Assembly: GCF_017168335.1 (NCBI RefSeq)
Contig: NZ_JABFAU010000003.1
Coordinates: 136,589 to 200,588, forward strand
Source of the DNA: Rhodococcus sp. KRD162
Lineage (GTDB): Bacteria > Actinomycetota > Actinomycetes > Mycobacteriales > Mycobacteriaceae
Length of the DNA: 64,000 nt
Reading direction: 5' to 3'
Under the pieces are notes generated by a model, which did not search any database, was not told the origin of the DNA, and was given only the letters and a program-made list of their open reading frames with translations. The translations under genes and the position numbers were made by a program. Shown one piece after another: positions 49,431 to 58,707 of this stretch. Each line of letters opens with the position of its first letter. The stretch's first letter is position 1.

Positions 49431-51053
49431 GTGACGCAACTGGGTGGCGAAGACAAGACTGGTCGCCGATCGGAGGATCAGGATTTCGCCGAAGTTGATC
49501 AGCGATCAGCTGGTGAACGCGAAGCCGAAGTGGCACCCGGTCGTCGAAAGCGTCAGTGGATCGGACTCGCGGTCGGCCTGATTCTCGCAGCGCTCGTCTA
49601 CGCACTGCTCCCGGATGACGTGGGACATTCGGCTCGCCTGACCGCAGGCACGGCAGTGCTGATGGGGATCTGGTGGATGACCGAGGCAGTCCCGATTCCC
49701 GCGACAGCGCTGTTGCCTCTGATCGTCTTTCCGGTCTTCGATTCGAGCGTCACTGTCAACGGCGTTGGGGCCTCGTACGGCAACAGCATCATCTTCTTGT
49801 TCATGGGCGGATTCCTGCTGGCCTTGGCCATGCAGCGCTGGAACCTGCATCGACGCATCGCATTGCTCACGGTCAACGCCATGGGCACGAAACCGACGAT
49901 GGTCATCGCAGGTTTCATGATCGCGACAGGCTTCCTGTCGATGTGGGTATCCAACACCGCAACCGCAGTGATGATGATTCCGATCGGCGTCTCGGTGCTG
50001 GTGTTGGTACTCGATATCGGCAAGAAATCCGGTGCCGTGCCTTCTTCCGAGGGAACGGATTCAGGCCGCGAGGGTGCCGCACCCGACGACAAGACCATCA
50101 TGGACGCGGTCATAGCGAGCAATTTCGGTACGGCTCTGATGTTGGGTATCGCCTACGCCGCCTCGATCGGTTCGCTCGGCACCATCATCGGCACGCCGCC
50201 CAACACCTTGCTCGTCGGTTACCTCGAAGGGCAAGGAATAACGATCGGATTCCTACAGTGGATGATGGCGGGGGTTCCTCTTGCCGTCGTTCTCCTGTTG
50301 GTCGCCTGGTTCCTACTCACACACGTGATGTTCAAGCCTGAAATCGACGACATCCCTGGCGGAAAGCAATTGATCCGGGGAGAACTGGACTCCCTGGGAA
50401 AGATGTCGCAGGGCGAGATCAGAGTGGGATCGATCTTCGTGGCGGCCGCCGCGTCGTGGGTCGGGGTGCCGCTGCTCTTCGACAGCCCGCCCATCTCCGA
50501 CACCGGCATCGCCATGACGGCGGCCGTACTCCTGTTCCTGCTCCCCAGCGGCAGCAAAAAGGGTGTTCGCCTCATCGACTGGGACACTGCGGTCAAGCTG
50601 CCGTGGGGCGTGCTGCTGCTGTTCGGCGGCGGCCTCGCGCTGTCCGCCCAGTTCCAGGCAAGCGGCCTGACCGACTGGATCGGCAGCGTCGCGGGAGGTC
50701 TCGATACGATCCCGGTGATCTTGCTTGTCTTCGTTGTGGCCGCGGCGATCGTCTACCTGACCGAGATCACCAGCAATACCGCGACCGCGGCGACCTTCCT
50801 CCCCGTCGCAGGCGGCGTCGCTATGGGGATGGACATCGACATTCTCATCTTGGCGGTTCCAGTGGCGTTGGCCGCGACCTGCGCCTTCATGTTGCCCGTG
50901 GCCACGCCGCCGAACGCGGTGTCCTACGCCAGTGGCTACATCACGATCGGACAGATGATGCGGGGTGGCTTCTGGCTCAATCTGATTGCCATCGTGATGA
51001 TCACGATTGCCGCGTACACGGTATTCGCGTGGTCTCTGGACATTCAGTTCTGA
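49431..51053 (+). CDS. DASS/SLC13-family Na+:dicarboxylate (anion) symporter
   Basis: About 540 residues from GTG 49431, which has GAGGAGG 5 bases upstream. A charged 40-residue N-terminus leads to about 11 membrane helices. The two duplicated SNT signatures are visible (WVSNTATAVMM and ITSNTATAATFLP), together with LGTIIGTPPNTLLVGYL and LPVATPPNAVSYASGYI. Likely substrates are C4-dicarboxylates or other anions. This would fit with glcB-dependent C2/C4 metabolism but is not tied to it by an operon. Confidence 0.92.
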   Translation: MTQLGGEDKTGRRSEDQDFAEVDQRSAGEREAEVAPGRRKRQWIGLAVGLILAALVYALLPDDVGHSARLTAGTAVLMGIWWMTEAVPIPATALLPLIVFPVFDSSVTVNGVGASYGNSIIFLFMGGFLLALAMQRWNLHRRIALLTVNAMGTKPTMVIAGFMIATGFLSMWVSNTATAVMMIPIGVSVLVLVLDIGKKSGAVPSSEGTDSGREGAAPDDKTIMDAVIASNFGTALMLGIAYAASIGSLGTIIGTPPNTLLVGYLEGQGITIGFLQWMMAGVPLAVVLLLVAWFLLTHVMFKPEIDDIPGGKQLIRGELDSLGKMSQGEIRVGSIFVAAAASWVGVPLLFDSPPISDTGIAMTAAVLLFLLPSGSKKGVRLIDWDTAVKLPWGVLLLFGGGLALSAQFQASGLTDWIGSVAGGLDTIPVILLVFVVAAAIVYLTEITSNTATAATFLPVAGGVAMGMDIDILILAVPVALAATCAFMLPVATPPNAVSYASGYITIGQMMRGGFWLNLIAIVMITIAAYTVFAWSLDIQF

Positions 51054-51244
51054 TTGCCCGTCGCCCCAAGGCCGAGGAATCTGCCGGGAAGGAAGAAGTT
51101 CGACCGATTCCACACGTGAACCATGCGCGGGGATTACCATAGCGATTTCATCCAGGCGGATGACCCGTTCCAGGTACGCGCGGCCATCCCCTGGTCGGTG
51201 CTGGAGCGGCGTCTGTGCCGTCTCGGCGGTTCAGGGGGTGGGCA

Positions 51245-53308
51245 ATGGTATCGGACGTCATCGACTGCAACGTGGTGTTCGCACACGATGTCGAGCAGGT
51301 CTGTGCAGTACTGAGCGCAGTCGAGCTGTTCCCGCGCTTTTTCACCGGACTCGAATACTGCGTGCTTCATGAGTCGGCATCGAGGTACTTGTGTGCGGTC
51401 GGCGGCCGAGAGCACGAGCTCGCGCTGGTGGTCAACCGACGAAACCAGCCGATCATCACCGTCGAACACACCGAGTCGGGCGGCTTCGTCAGATTCACCC
51501 TGACGGCTCTGTCCCCGACCGAGACGAAGATCGACATCACCGTGTTCAGAGCGGGTCTCGGTGGGGCCTACTCACCTCAGCCCGCCGGCAACCGCGCGGT
51601 CATAGACTGGGTCCTGGCCGGTCTCGGCAGATTGCAAGATTCCCTGTCGGGGACTCCCACATCGCTCGTGTCCAACAGCGGAGACTCGCGATCGATACAG
51701 CTTGCGATCCTCAAGACGATGATCACCAGTGGCGTCGTGCGCGCCGCGCGGCCGGACCGCGCATTCCGGCAGTTGAACTCCCTCGCGAAATGGGGCTTCA
51801 CGCTGGGAGGCGGCTTCGCGGCCGCCACCGCGAAGTCTCCGGACGAGATTGCTGTGATCGACGACCGGGGAACCCGAACATTCGCCGAGATCCACCACCG
51901 GTCACATCGCATCGCGGCAGGTCTCGATGCATCCGGAATCCACCCGGGAAGCACGGTTGGAATTCTGGCGCGCAACCACTCCGCGATGATCGAGTGCACT
52001 GTCGCCTGCGGCATGCTCGGGGTGGAGGTGGTGCTGCTCAACACCGGCCTGGCCTCGCGGCAGATCGAGACGATCGCCGCTCGTCATCAGCTCCGAATGG
52101 TGTTCGTCGACGACGAATTCGACTCGATGGTGCGTTACTTGGGCGAGGATGTCACCCGCGTCAGCCTCTCGTCCCACACCGCGATTCCGCGTCGACGCAC
52201 CCTCGAGCATTTCGTCGCGCCGCCGTCTGCCACATTCGTGCGCCCTGATCGCCCAGGGGCGGTAGTGGTGTTGACATCAGGGACCAGCGGGTCACCGAAG
52301 GGTGCGCTCCGGCCGACCCCGAGAGGCTTCGGGACCATCGCCGCTATGTTGTCTCGGATGCCGTTGCGGACGGGCGAGCGCATGCTCATCGCGGCACCTA
52401 TGTTCCACAGCTGGGGACTGGCGGCACTCCAGATCAGCACATCCCTTCGAGCCACGGTGGTGCTCCAGGAACGGTTCGATGCCGAAGACTGCCTGCGTGC
52501 AATCGAGGAGAATCGATGCACCTCGCTGATCGCCGTCCCGATCATGCTGCAACGCATCCTCGACCTGCCCGAGGCAGTGCGCTCCCGCTACGACACCTCC
52601 AGCTTGCGTGTCGTTGCTTGCAGTGGTTCGGCGCTGAGCGGATCCACCGTCAGCAACTTCATGGATGTGTTCGGCGATATTCTCTACAACTTCTACGGCT
52701 CCACCGAGGTTTCGTGGGCCACCATCGCTACACCGGACGACCTGCGCGCCTCCCCCGGCACTGCGGGACGGCCGCCGCTCGGCACGACCATCGCTGTGCT
52801 CGACGCCGAGGGCACAGCTGTTCCGATGGGAAGCGTCGGTCGGATCTTCGTCGGCAACGACATGCTGTTCGACGGCTATACCAACTCCGAGCCACCGCCG
52901 ACCACCTCGGCGCGCGGTACCGCGTTGATGGACACCGGCGATCTCGGCTACCTCGACTGCAACGGCCGACTGTTCGTCAGTGGCAGGGACGACGAGATGA
53001 TCATTTCCGGCGGCGAGAACGTATTTCCGGGCCCGGTCGAGGATGCAATTGCCAATCTGCCTCAGGTCGGCGAGGTCGCTGTCGTCGGTGTGCCCGATAT
53101 CGAGTACGGCCAACGTCTGGCGGCTTTCGTCGTCGGGCGAGGTGCAGCCGGCCTCGATGCCGACATGGTGCGCGCGTATATCAAAAATCGCTTGAGCCGC
53201 TTCTGCGTACCCCGAGACATCACTTTCCTCGACGAGCTCCCTCGCACTGCGACCGGCAAGGTCATCAAGAGAATGTTGATCGAGCCACCCACCGCCGCGG
53301 GAACCTGA
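51245..53308 (+). CDS. Acyl-CoA synthetase with N-terminal START-like (SRPBCC) domain
   Basis: 687 residues. Residues about 1-140 look like a START/SRPBCC ligand-binding domain (DCNVVFAHDVEQVCAVLSAV, RFTLTALSPTETKIDITVF, VIDWVLAGLGRLQDSL). Residues about 180-680 are a complete AMP-forming ligase: VVVLTSGTSGSPKGALR, LIAAPMFHSWGL, FYGSTEVSWATIA, ALMDTGDLGYLDCNGRLFVSGRDDEMIISGGENVFP, and the C-terminal catalytic Lys in LPRTATGKVIKRML. It activates a carboxylate, probably a fatty acid, to acyl-CoA. The fusion of a lipid-binding-type fold to the ligase is unusual. ATG at 51245 follows CAGGGGG. Confidence 0.87.
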   Translation: MVSDVIDCNVVFAHDVEQVCAVLSAVELFPRFFTGLEYCVLHESASRYLCAVGGREHELALVVNRRNQPIITVEHTESGGFVRFTLTALSPTETKIDITVFRAGLGGAYSPQPAGNRAVIDWVLAGLGRLQDSLSGTPTSLVSNSGDSRSIQLAILKTMITSGVVRAARPDRAFRQLNSLAKWGFTLGGGFAAATAKSPDEIAVIDDRGTRTFAEIHHRSHRIAAGLDASGIHPGSTVGILARNHSAMIECTVACGMLGVEVVLLNTGLASRQIETIAARHQLRMVFVDDEFDSMVRYLGEDVTRVSLSSHTAIPRRRTLEHFVAPPSATFVRPDRPGAVVVLTSGTSGSPKGALRPTPRGFGTIAAMLSRMPLRTGERMLIAAPMFHSWGLAALQISTSLRATVVLQERFDAEDCLRAIEENRCTSLIAVPIMLQRILDLPEAVRSRYDTSSLRVVACSGSALSGSTVSNFMDVFGDILYNFYGSTEVSWATIATPDDLRASPGTAGRPPLGTTIAVLDAEGTAVPMGSVGRIFVGNDMLFDGYTNSEPPPTTSARGTALMDTGDLGYLDCNGRLFVSGRDDEMIISGGENVFPGPVEDAIANLPQVGEVAVVGVPDIEYGQRLAAFVVGRGAAGLDADMVRAYIKNRLSRFCVPRDITFLDELPRTATGKVIKRMLIEPPTAAGT

Positions 53309-53549
53309 CACGGGCATAGTCTTCACTCGACTCGACAGCCCGAGTGGCACTACCCGACCGGTGACGGTCGCGCGGGAACGCCGAGCACATTCGAGATTTT
53401 TCCACCTGTTCTCGGAGGCGACCCTCGCGGAGCAACAGGCCCGCGCCAACCTGCCCTCTCGCGACGACGGGTCCACTTTGAGCACCGACGTTTGACAGGG
53501 CCGTACCGATGTTCGACGGTAGGAGAACGAACGAACACGGGAGGGGCCC

Positions 53550-53819
53550 ATGGACACAGTATTGGTGCTCGTCGTCATCGTCGCGGTTCCTGTCGTTTTC
53601 GTCGTGATCGCGCGTGTACTGCGCGCGCGGATGCGAAGCGGACGCTTCCACGGGATCGACAGTTCGGTCGGCGGCTCGGCGTTCATGGGCGCGACACGTG
53701 GGCCGGGCATCGCCCCGCCTGACCATCGCGATCTACCCACGGACTCGAGTCGGCACGAGCCGTCGTCGTTGGAGGACATCCCAGAGAGACAGAAGCGGTT
53801 GCCACACCCGGAGTGGTGA
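53550..53819 (+). CDS. Small single-pass membrane protein
   Basis: 89 residues. A single N-terminal membrane helix (VLVLVVIVAVPVVFVVIARVL) is followed by a basic stretch and a disordered hydrophilic tail. The ATG at 53550 has GGGAGGGG upstream. No known domain. The 241 bases before it (53309-53549) contain no gene that I can see; a TTGACA at about 53493 may be part of its promoter. Confidence 0.7.
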   Translation: MDTVLVLVVIVAVPVVFVVIARVLRARMRSGRFHGIDSSVGGSAFMGATRGPGIAPPDHRDLPTDSSRHEPSSLEDIPERQKRLPHPEW

Positions 53820-54015
53820 TTCCGCCCGATAGCGACAATCGCGATCGCGCTTGCCCCACCACCCCTTTCATCGATCCGACCACAGCGGATGCGCGCTCGC
53901 AACCACTCCGAACCAGGGCCGGAGGACATGGTTCTCTGCACGCTGGACGGAGACGTTTTCTCCGGTTTCAGTTGGAGGGCGAGCTTGTTTTGCGAAGATC
54001 GGGTACACCGGATCC

Positions 54016-54834
54016 ATGCCCGAACTCCCCGAGGTCGAAAATGCCCGGCAGGTCGTCGAGAAGGCGCTCGGCCGCGTCATCGTCGATATCGACGACACCG
54101 ACACTTTCGAGTGTCGCCCGCACATGCCGGGCGAAATCGCCCAGGCGCTGACCGGCGGGAAGCTGACCGAGGCGTGTCGCCGCGGCAAGGCGATGTGGTG
54201 CGAAACCGTCACCGCCGACGGGTCGAGCGGGCCGACGCTCGGCATTCACCTGGGCATGGGCGGACGCGTCATCGTCACCGCGCCGGACGGCGAGCGGACG
54301 TCGCAATACGGCGGCGGAGATCCTCATGTGGGCGAGCGCCCTACCGACAAGCCGGAGTGGACGCGGTTCTCGATGACGTTCGACGACGGCGGGCAGCTTC
54401 GACTGTTCGACAAGCGACGCCTCGGACGGGTTCGACTCGAACCTGACATCGACGCACTGGGCCCGGATGCTGCGGAGATCACCCGCGACGAATTTCGCCA
54501 CCGAATCGGTTCGAGCGGGGCACCTCTCAAGGCACGGCTGTTGGATCAGGCCGCGATTGCAGGGGTGGGGAACCTTCTTGCCGACGAGGTGCTGTGGCAG
54601 AGCCAGCAATCGCCGTCGAGGCGAGCCAAGACGCTCACCACCGAGGAACTCGATGAGCTCCGGGTGATTCTGCGGCGAGCGATCAGATCTGCGATCAAGA
54701 AGGGAGGCGTACACACCGGTGAGGTGATTGCGTTCCGTCAAACGGATGCGACGTGTCCGCGATGTGGGGCACCCATGTCACGCGGGACGGTGGGCGGCCG
54801 AACCACGTGGTGGTGTTCGCGCGAGCAGACGTGA
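54016..54834 (+). CDS. Fpg/Nei-family DNA glycosylase with altered zinc finger
   Basis: 272 residues. The N-terminal MPELPEVE gives the catalytic Pro1 and Glu2 of Fpg/Nei base-excision enzymes; GIHLGMGGRV, FDKRRLGRV, LLDQAAIAGVGNLLADEVLW (helix-two-turn-helix) and GGVHTGEV follow. The C-terminal zinc finger CPRCG-x11-WWCSREQT has only three of four cysteines: the last pair, normally CxxC, is CSRE. The protein may bind zinc weakly or through another ligand. ATG 54016 is forced by the requirement for Pro directly after Met. Confidence 0.9.
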   Translation: MPELPEVENARQVVEKALGRVIVDIDDTDTFECRPHMPGEIAQALTGGKLTEACRRGKAMWCETVTADGSSGPTLGIHLGMGGRVIVTAPDGERTSQYGGGDPHVGERPTDKPEWTRFSMTFDDGGQLRLFDKRRLGRVRLEPDIDALGPDAAEITRDEFRHRIGSSGAPLKARLLDQAAIAGVGNLLADEVLWQSQQSPSRRAKTLTTEELDELRVILRRAIRSAIKKGGVHTGEVIAFRQTDATCPRCGAPMSRGTVGGRTTWWCSREQT

Positions 54835-54989
54835 TCCGGCTTCACATGCATGAACAGCTCTCGATAGTGGTGTAGGACAGCAATTTTCGGAATTGTCAAC
54901 CCCGTTCGAATGCGGCGAAGATCCGACGAACGACGTACCGTGTTGTCAGCTTCGGGCCTACCGAGGCAGCAAACTTCGCCGGAGGGTGC

Positions 54990-56834
54990 ATGCTTTCGAC
55001 CGCTGACACTGATACCCCGCACGTCACCTATGTTCCGCATCGTCATTGTTTCGCCGTCTGGCACAGCAACAGAACAGCGCCGCTCTCGGGCGAGACGACC
55101 TCGATCGACCTGGCGGTGCCCGATGAACACGGCAGGGTCAGCGTGCGCACCATCGGAGCTCAGCTCGTGGACGCGACCAGCAACGAGCTCCGGTCCGCCG
55201 TCGGGACCGCGGACTCTTTGTCGGCACGCAGCTGGTTGGCGATTCTCGATCATGTCGAGCAAGACCACGGTGCAAGCGTGGTTCCCGTATTACTGGCCGA
55301 CGCGCTTCCGCCTGCAGCGCATGCGGTTCCGAACACCGGCGGATCGAGCATGCTTACCGCGCACGGCGCCGTGGACGCACTGCGCTCGAGTCTGCGTATC
55401 GAGCATCAACTCACTCGGAGTGCGTCGACCTTCACCCCTCGCCCTTACCAGCTGCACGGTGCGTCGTGGATACCGACTGTTCACGAGATCGGCGGTGGAG
55501 GAATTCTCGCCGACGAGATGGGCTTGGGCAAAACACTCCAGGCCATCGCGCACATGATCGTCGGTGCGCGACGCGGTGAGGGCTCTTACCTGGTGGTGTG
55601 CCCGACATCTCTGATCAGCAACTGGCGGCGAGAGATCGAGACCTTCTCTGCCGAAGAACTTGTCGTCACTGTGTATCGCGGCGCATCTCGCACCCTCGAA
55701 CACTGCTCCGAACAGGGCTCGGTGACCGTGACCGGTTATCCCACATTGCGCACCGACGCAGATCGATTGAGCGAAATATCCTGGAACACAGTGTTCTTCG
55801 ACGAGGCGCACGTCATGAAGAATTCGCGAACCAAAATTGCCAGGGCTGCACGTCGGTTGACGTCCACAGCGCGCATAGCGCTCACCGGCACGCCGATCGA
55901 GAACCGGATGGACGAACTCTGGGCCTTGGTCGATCTCACCAATCCCGGTCTCCTGGGCACCCACGCGCGTTTCACTCGCCGATTCTCCGCGCCCATCGAG
56001 AACGGGGGTTCGGCCACCGCACTCGCACAGCTCTCCCATGCCATCGCGCCCGTCGTACTCCGCCGAACCAAAGCGGAAGTCGCGACCGACCTTCCACCGA
56101 AGCACCACATCGAAGTGCTGTGCCCCATCACGAGCGAGCAAGAGAGACTGTACAACTCGGCCGTAGACGAAGCCTTCGATGCCGGTTTCGGCACCGGTCG
56201 CGGCCGAGGCACCGCTGTGCTGGCGTTGCTCACCTCACTCAAGCTGATCTGCAACCATCCGGGACTCGTCAACGGAGACCTGTCCGGATCGGCCGAGCGG
56301 TCAGGCAAACTCGTCAGGCTCACGGAAATCGTCGAAGAGCTCGCCGAATCATCGCAGGCTGCCCTCGTTTTCACCCAGTACCGCCGAACCGGCGAGATAC
56401 TCGCCGATCATCTCGGACGCATCACCGGAACAACAGTCCCGTTCTTTCACGGCGGTCTCGATGTGGACAAGCGAGAGACCATGGTCGACGAGTTCCAGAA
56501 CAGCGATGCGTCAACCGTCATGATTCTCAGCCTGAAGGCGGCGGGGTACGGGCTCAACCTCACCCGCGCAAGCACCGTGATCCACTACGACCGCTGGTGG
56601 AATCCGGCCGTCGAAGCGCAGGCCACCGACCGGGTTCACCGCATCGGTCAGACGTCGACGGTGACCGTCATGGCACTGACCACTGAAGGAACGCTCGAAG
56701 AGCACATTGCATCACTGCACACCCGCAAGAAAGCCATCGCCGGCGTGACCGAGAGCAACAACGAGATGGCCCTCGCGGCGCTCGACGACTCGACATTGCG
56801 AGAAACGTTGTCGTTGAGAGCGGTGATGCGCTGA
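54990..56834 (+). CDS. SNF2-family DNA-dependent ATPase (Swi2/Snf2 helicase)
   Basis: 614 residues. An N-terminal region of about 140 residues without a known domain precedes the SNF2 core: Walker A GGILADEMGLGKTLQAI, CPTSLISNWRREI, DEAH in FFDEAHVMKN, ALTGTPIENRMDELWALVD, and motifs in the second lobe LVFTQYRRTGEIL, LKAAGYGLNLTRAS and YDRWWNPAVEAQATDRVHRIGQT. It remodels protein-DNA or polymerase complexes rather than unwinding DNA. Compact in comparison with the roughly 1000-residue HepA-type proteins. The stop overlaps the ATG of the SWIM gene (TGATG), so the two proteins probably act together. Confidence 0.92.
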   Translation: MLSTADTDTPHVTYVPHRHCFAVWHSNRTAPLSGETTSIDLAVPDEHGRVSVRTIGAQLVDATSNELRSAVGTADSLSARSWLAILDHVEQDHGASVVPVLLADALPPAAHAVPNTGGSSMLTAHGAVDALRSSLRIEHQLTRSASTFTPRPYQLHGASWIPTVHEIGGGGILADEMGLGKTLQAIAHMIVGARRGEGSYLVVCPTSLISNWRREIETFSAEELVVTVYRGASRTLEHCSEQGSVTVTGYPTLRTDADRLSEISWNTVFFDEAHVMKNSRTKIARAARRLTSTARIALTGTPIENRMDELWALVDLTNPGLLGTHARFTRRFSAPIENGGSATALAQLSHAIAPVVLRRTKAEVATDLPPKHHIEVLCPITSEQERLYNSAVDEAFDAGFGTGRGRGTAVLALLTSLKLICNHPGLVNGDLSGSAERSGKLVRLTEIVEELAESSQAALVFTQYRRTGEILADHLGRITGTTVPFFHGGLDVDKRETMVDEFQNSDASTVMILSLKAAGYGLNLTRASTVIHYDRWWNPAVEAQATDRVHRIGQTSTVTVMALTTEGTLEEHIASLHTRKKAIAGVTESNNEMALAALDDSTLRETLSLRAVMR

Positions 56835-57406
56835 TGGTCTCGTCACCGCAGCCTCCCCCCTTCGGGTCGACGCCCTGGGGCAAGGACTGGCTTCGGCGAG
56901 TCGAACCTCTCGCCGCCACCCGCCCGAACCCGATGCTCCCGCGGGCGCGGGGCCTGGTGCGCAACGACGCAGTTGACGTGGAGCACAATGAAATCGGCAG
57001 ATTCCGGTGCAGAGTTTCTGCGGCCAAGAAGATCGAGACAGCGGTCATCACCGTCCCCCGATTCACCGCGGCAGAGAGGAAGTCGATACTTCGCATACTT
57101 GCCCGCCAGATACCCGGCACTTCATCGAGCGGCGATCTTCCCGACGAAGTTCATGCCGAACTCGTGTCACGGAAGATGACACCGGTGCCAGAGACAGTAA
57201 ACACTTCCTGCACGTGCTCAGGAAAAATCCAGCCCTGCCTTCACGTCACCGCTGCCACCTACGCGATCAGTCTGCTGACCGATCAGTCACCCGCAATTGC
57301 GCTGGCCGTCCGCGGAGTCGATGTGTTGGCCGGGACGGCGTCGAGAAATCACCCGCCGCGGTGGACAGTCATCGACAGTGTCGACGCTGCAGGGTTTTTC
57401 GGCTGA
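56834..57406 (+). CDS. SWIM zinc-finger protein, partner of the SNF2 ATPase
   Basis: 190 residues. The SWIM motif CxCxnCxH is present as CTCSGKIQPCLHVTAATYAI (about residues 126-145). The N-terminal part carries WGKDWLRRVEPLAA and LPRARGLVRNDAVDVEHNEIGRFRCRV, as in SWIM proteins that accompany bacterial SNF2 ATPases. SWIM domains bind DNA or proteins. It is translationally coupled to the SNF2 gene. Confidence 0.88.
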   Translation: MVSSPQPPPFGSTPWGKDWLRRVEPLAATRPNPMLPRARGLVRNDAVDVEHNEIGRFRCRVSAAKKIETAVITVPRFTAAERKSILRILARQIPGTSSSGDLPDEVHAELVSRKMTPVPETVNTSCTCSGKIQPCLHVTAATYAISLLTDQSPAIALAVRGVDVLAGTASRNHPPRWTVIDSVDAAGFFG

Positions 57407-57437
57407 TGAACAGCCATCCGTGGGAATATGCTACTGG

Positions 57438-57902
57438 TCAGGATGTCGCTTCGACTGCGAGCCGTGCAAGTGTGTCATTCAGCTGATCTTCGGTGACCAG
57501 CGGAAACTTGATCTGCTCCAGCAGCTTTTTGTCCGTCACCTTCGACCAGTCGTACGTGTGGCGGACCAAGGTTTCGTTGGGGCCCTGGGACTCCAGCTCC
57601 CACAACCACTCCCATCCGGGAGGCTCGTTGCCCGCCGGTGCGGTCTTCCATGCCAGGAGCTTGTCCTTGGCATACCCGCTCACGATGTTGTCGGTTTGGT
57701 ATTCGCCGCCCATGTGGTCGCCCTGCATGTTCATCGTGAACTTCTCGCCGACCTTCTGGATCCGGTCGGCGTGGTCCACGCCGCGCACGAATCCTGAACC
57801 GTCGAGTGCTTGATGCCGCTCGGGGTTGGAGAGGACATCGAAAACCGCGTCGACGGGAGCTTCGATGGTGCGTTCAACTGTGACCTTGGAGTTCTCTGTC
57901 AT
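57438..57902 (-). CDS. SRPBCC-family protein (polyketide cyclase/START-like)
   Basis: 154 residues from ATG 57902. One SRPBCC fold: VTVERTIEAPVDAVFDVLSNPERHQALDGSG, KFTMNMQGDHMGGEYQTDN and GWEWLWELESQGPNETLVRHTYDW. Family members bind hydrophobic ligands; no catalytic function can be assigned. Convergent with the SWIM gene. Confidence 0.88.
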   Translation of the reverse strand: MTENSKVTVERTIEAPVDAVFDVLSNPERHQALDGSGFVRGVDHADRIQKVGEKFTMNMQGDHMGGEYQTDNIVSGYAKDKLLAWKTAPAGNEPPGWEWLWELESQGPNETLVRHTYDWSKVTDKKLLEQIKFPLVTEDQLNDTLARLAVEATS

Positions 57903-57955
57903 GTCTACAAGGTGCCCACTGTTCGGTGTCCTCAATCATCGAACGTGTATCGAAC

Positions 57956-58594
57956 TCACTCGGCCTCGACCGGCTGCACAGCGAGCTGCGTGATCGACGG
58001 GTCCACCGAGCTGCACCCAGTCGTGGGATATGCCAGATACACGACCTCGGTGGTGTTGGGCGAGTAGACGTCGATTCCGGATACAGCAGTCGGCACACAC
58101 GCGTCCGCCGGGTAGTTTTCGACCACTGCCGCTTTGACGGTTGCTACCGCCACCGCGCCAGGTACCAATTCGACCGGCACTGGATCCGATTCGGATCGGA
58201 CCGCCGCCTGCCCCACCCGAGCACCACCTCGGCTCGAGACATACGAGACGCCGGGATAGCCGACGAGTCTGCATGTTCGATCTCCGATATTGGTGAATTC
58301 GATAGGTAACTCCGTCGAGCCGGCAGCTCCTCGTGGCGTGGCGAGAGACACCGACAGCTCCGCCGCTGCGCAGTTCGGATTGTCGGCAGCGGTGGGGTCA
58401 GCTGATGTGGGCGGAACAGTACTGGTTGCGTCTGCGCCGGCTGTCGGACCCGTAGTCGTTGTCGAACGCGCAGCAGTCGAAGGCGCTTGCGCTTGTCCGG
58501 GCTCCGATACCGGGGCACCGTCGGTTGCACAGGCGGTCATGACCATTGCCGAGGCCAGCAACAGCACCGGAGACAGAATCCGCATCTTGTTCAT
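57956..58594 (-). CDS. Secreted lipoprotein with DUF4232 domain
   Basis: 212 residues from ATG 58594. A lipoprotein signal peptide (MNKMRILSPVLLLASAMVMTAC, lipobox MTAC) is followed by a Thr/Ser/Ala/Pro-rich linker (about 25-75) and a DUF4232 domain (about 80-212) with CAAAELSVSLATPRGAAGS, IEFTNIGDRTCRLVGYPGVSYV and paired cysteines. DUF4232 proteins are common envelope lipoproteins of actinobacteria of unknown function. It lies 113 bases downstream of the TerD gene on the same strand. Confidence 0.87.
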   Translation of the reverse strand: MNKMRILSPVLLLASAMVMTACATDGAPVSEPGQAQAPSTAARSTTTTGPTAGADATSTVPPTSADPTAADNPNCAAAELSVSLATPRGAAGSTELPIEFTNIGDRTCRLVGYPGVSYVSSRGGARVGQAAVRSESDPVPVELVPGAVAVATVKAAVVENYPADACVPTAVSGIDVYSPNTTEVVYLAYPTTGCSSVDPSITQLAVQPVEAE

Positions 58595-58707
58595 CGTAAG
58601 CAATGCTACCGATTTGTTCGTGCGTCTGCCGCAATGCGCCGAGACCTTCAGAACACCAGTGATGCGACCCACAACCTGCACCGTCCCCGGCCGAGCGTTC
58701 CGCGGCT

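Noticed and set aside
51123-51314. 63-codon frame upstream of the acyl-CoA synthetase
   Set aside because: No ribosome binding site, it overlaps the synthetase start in another frame, and the second half is antisense-type Ser/Thr-rich sequence.
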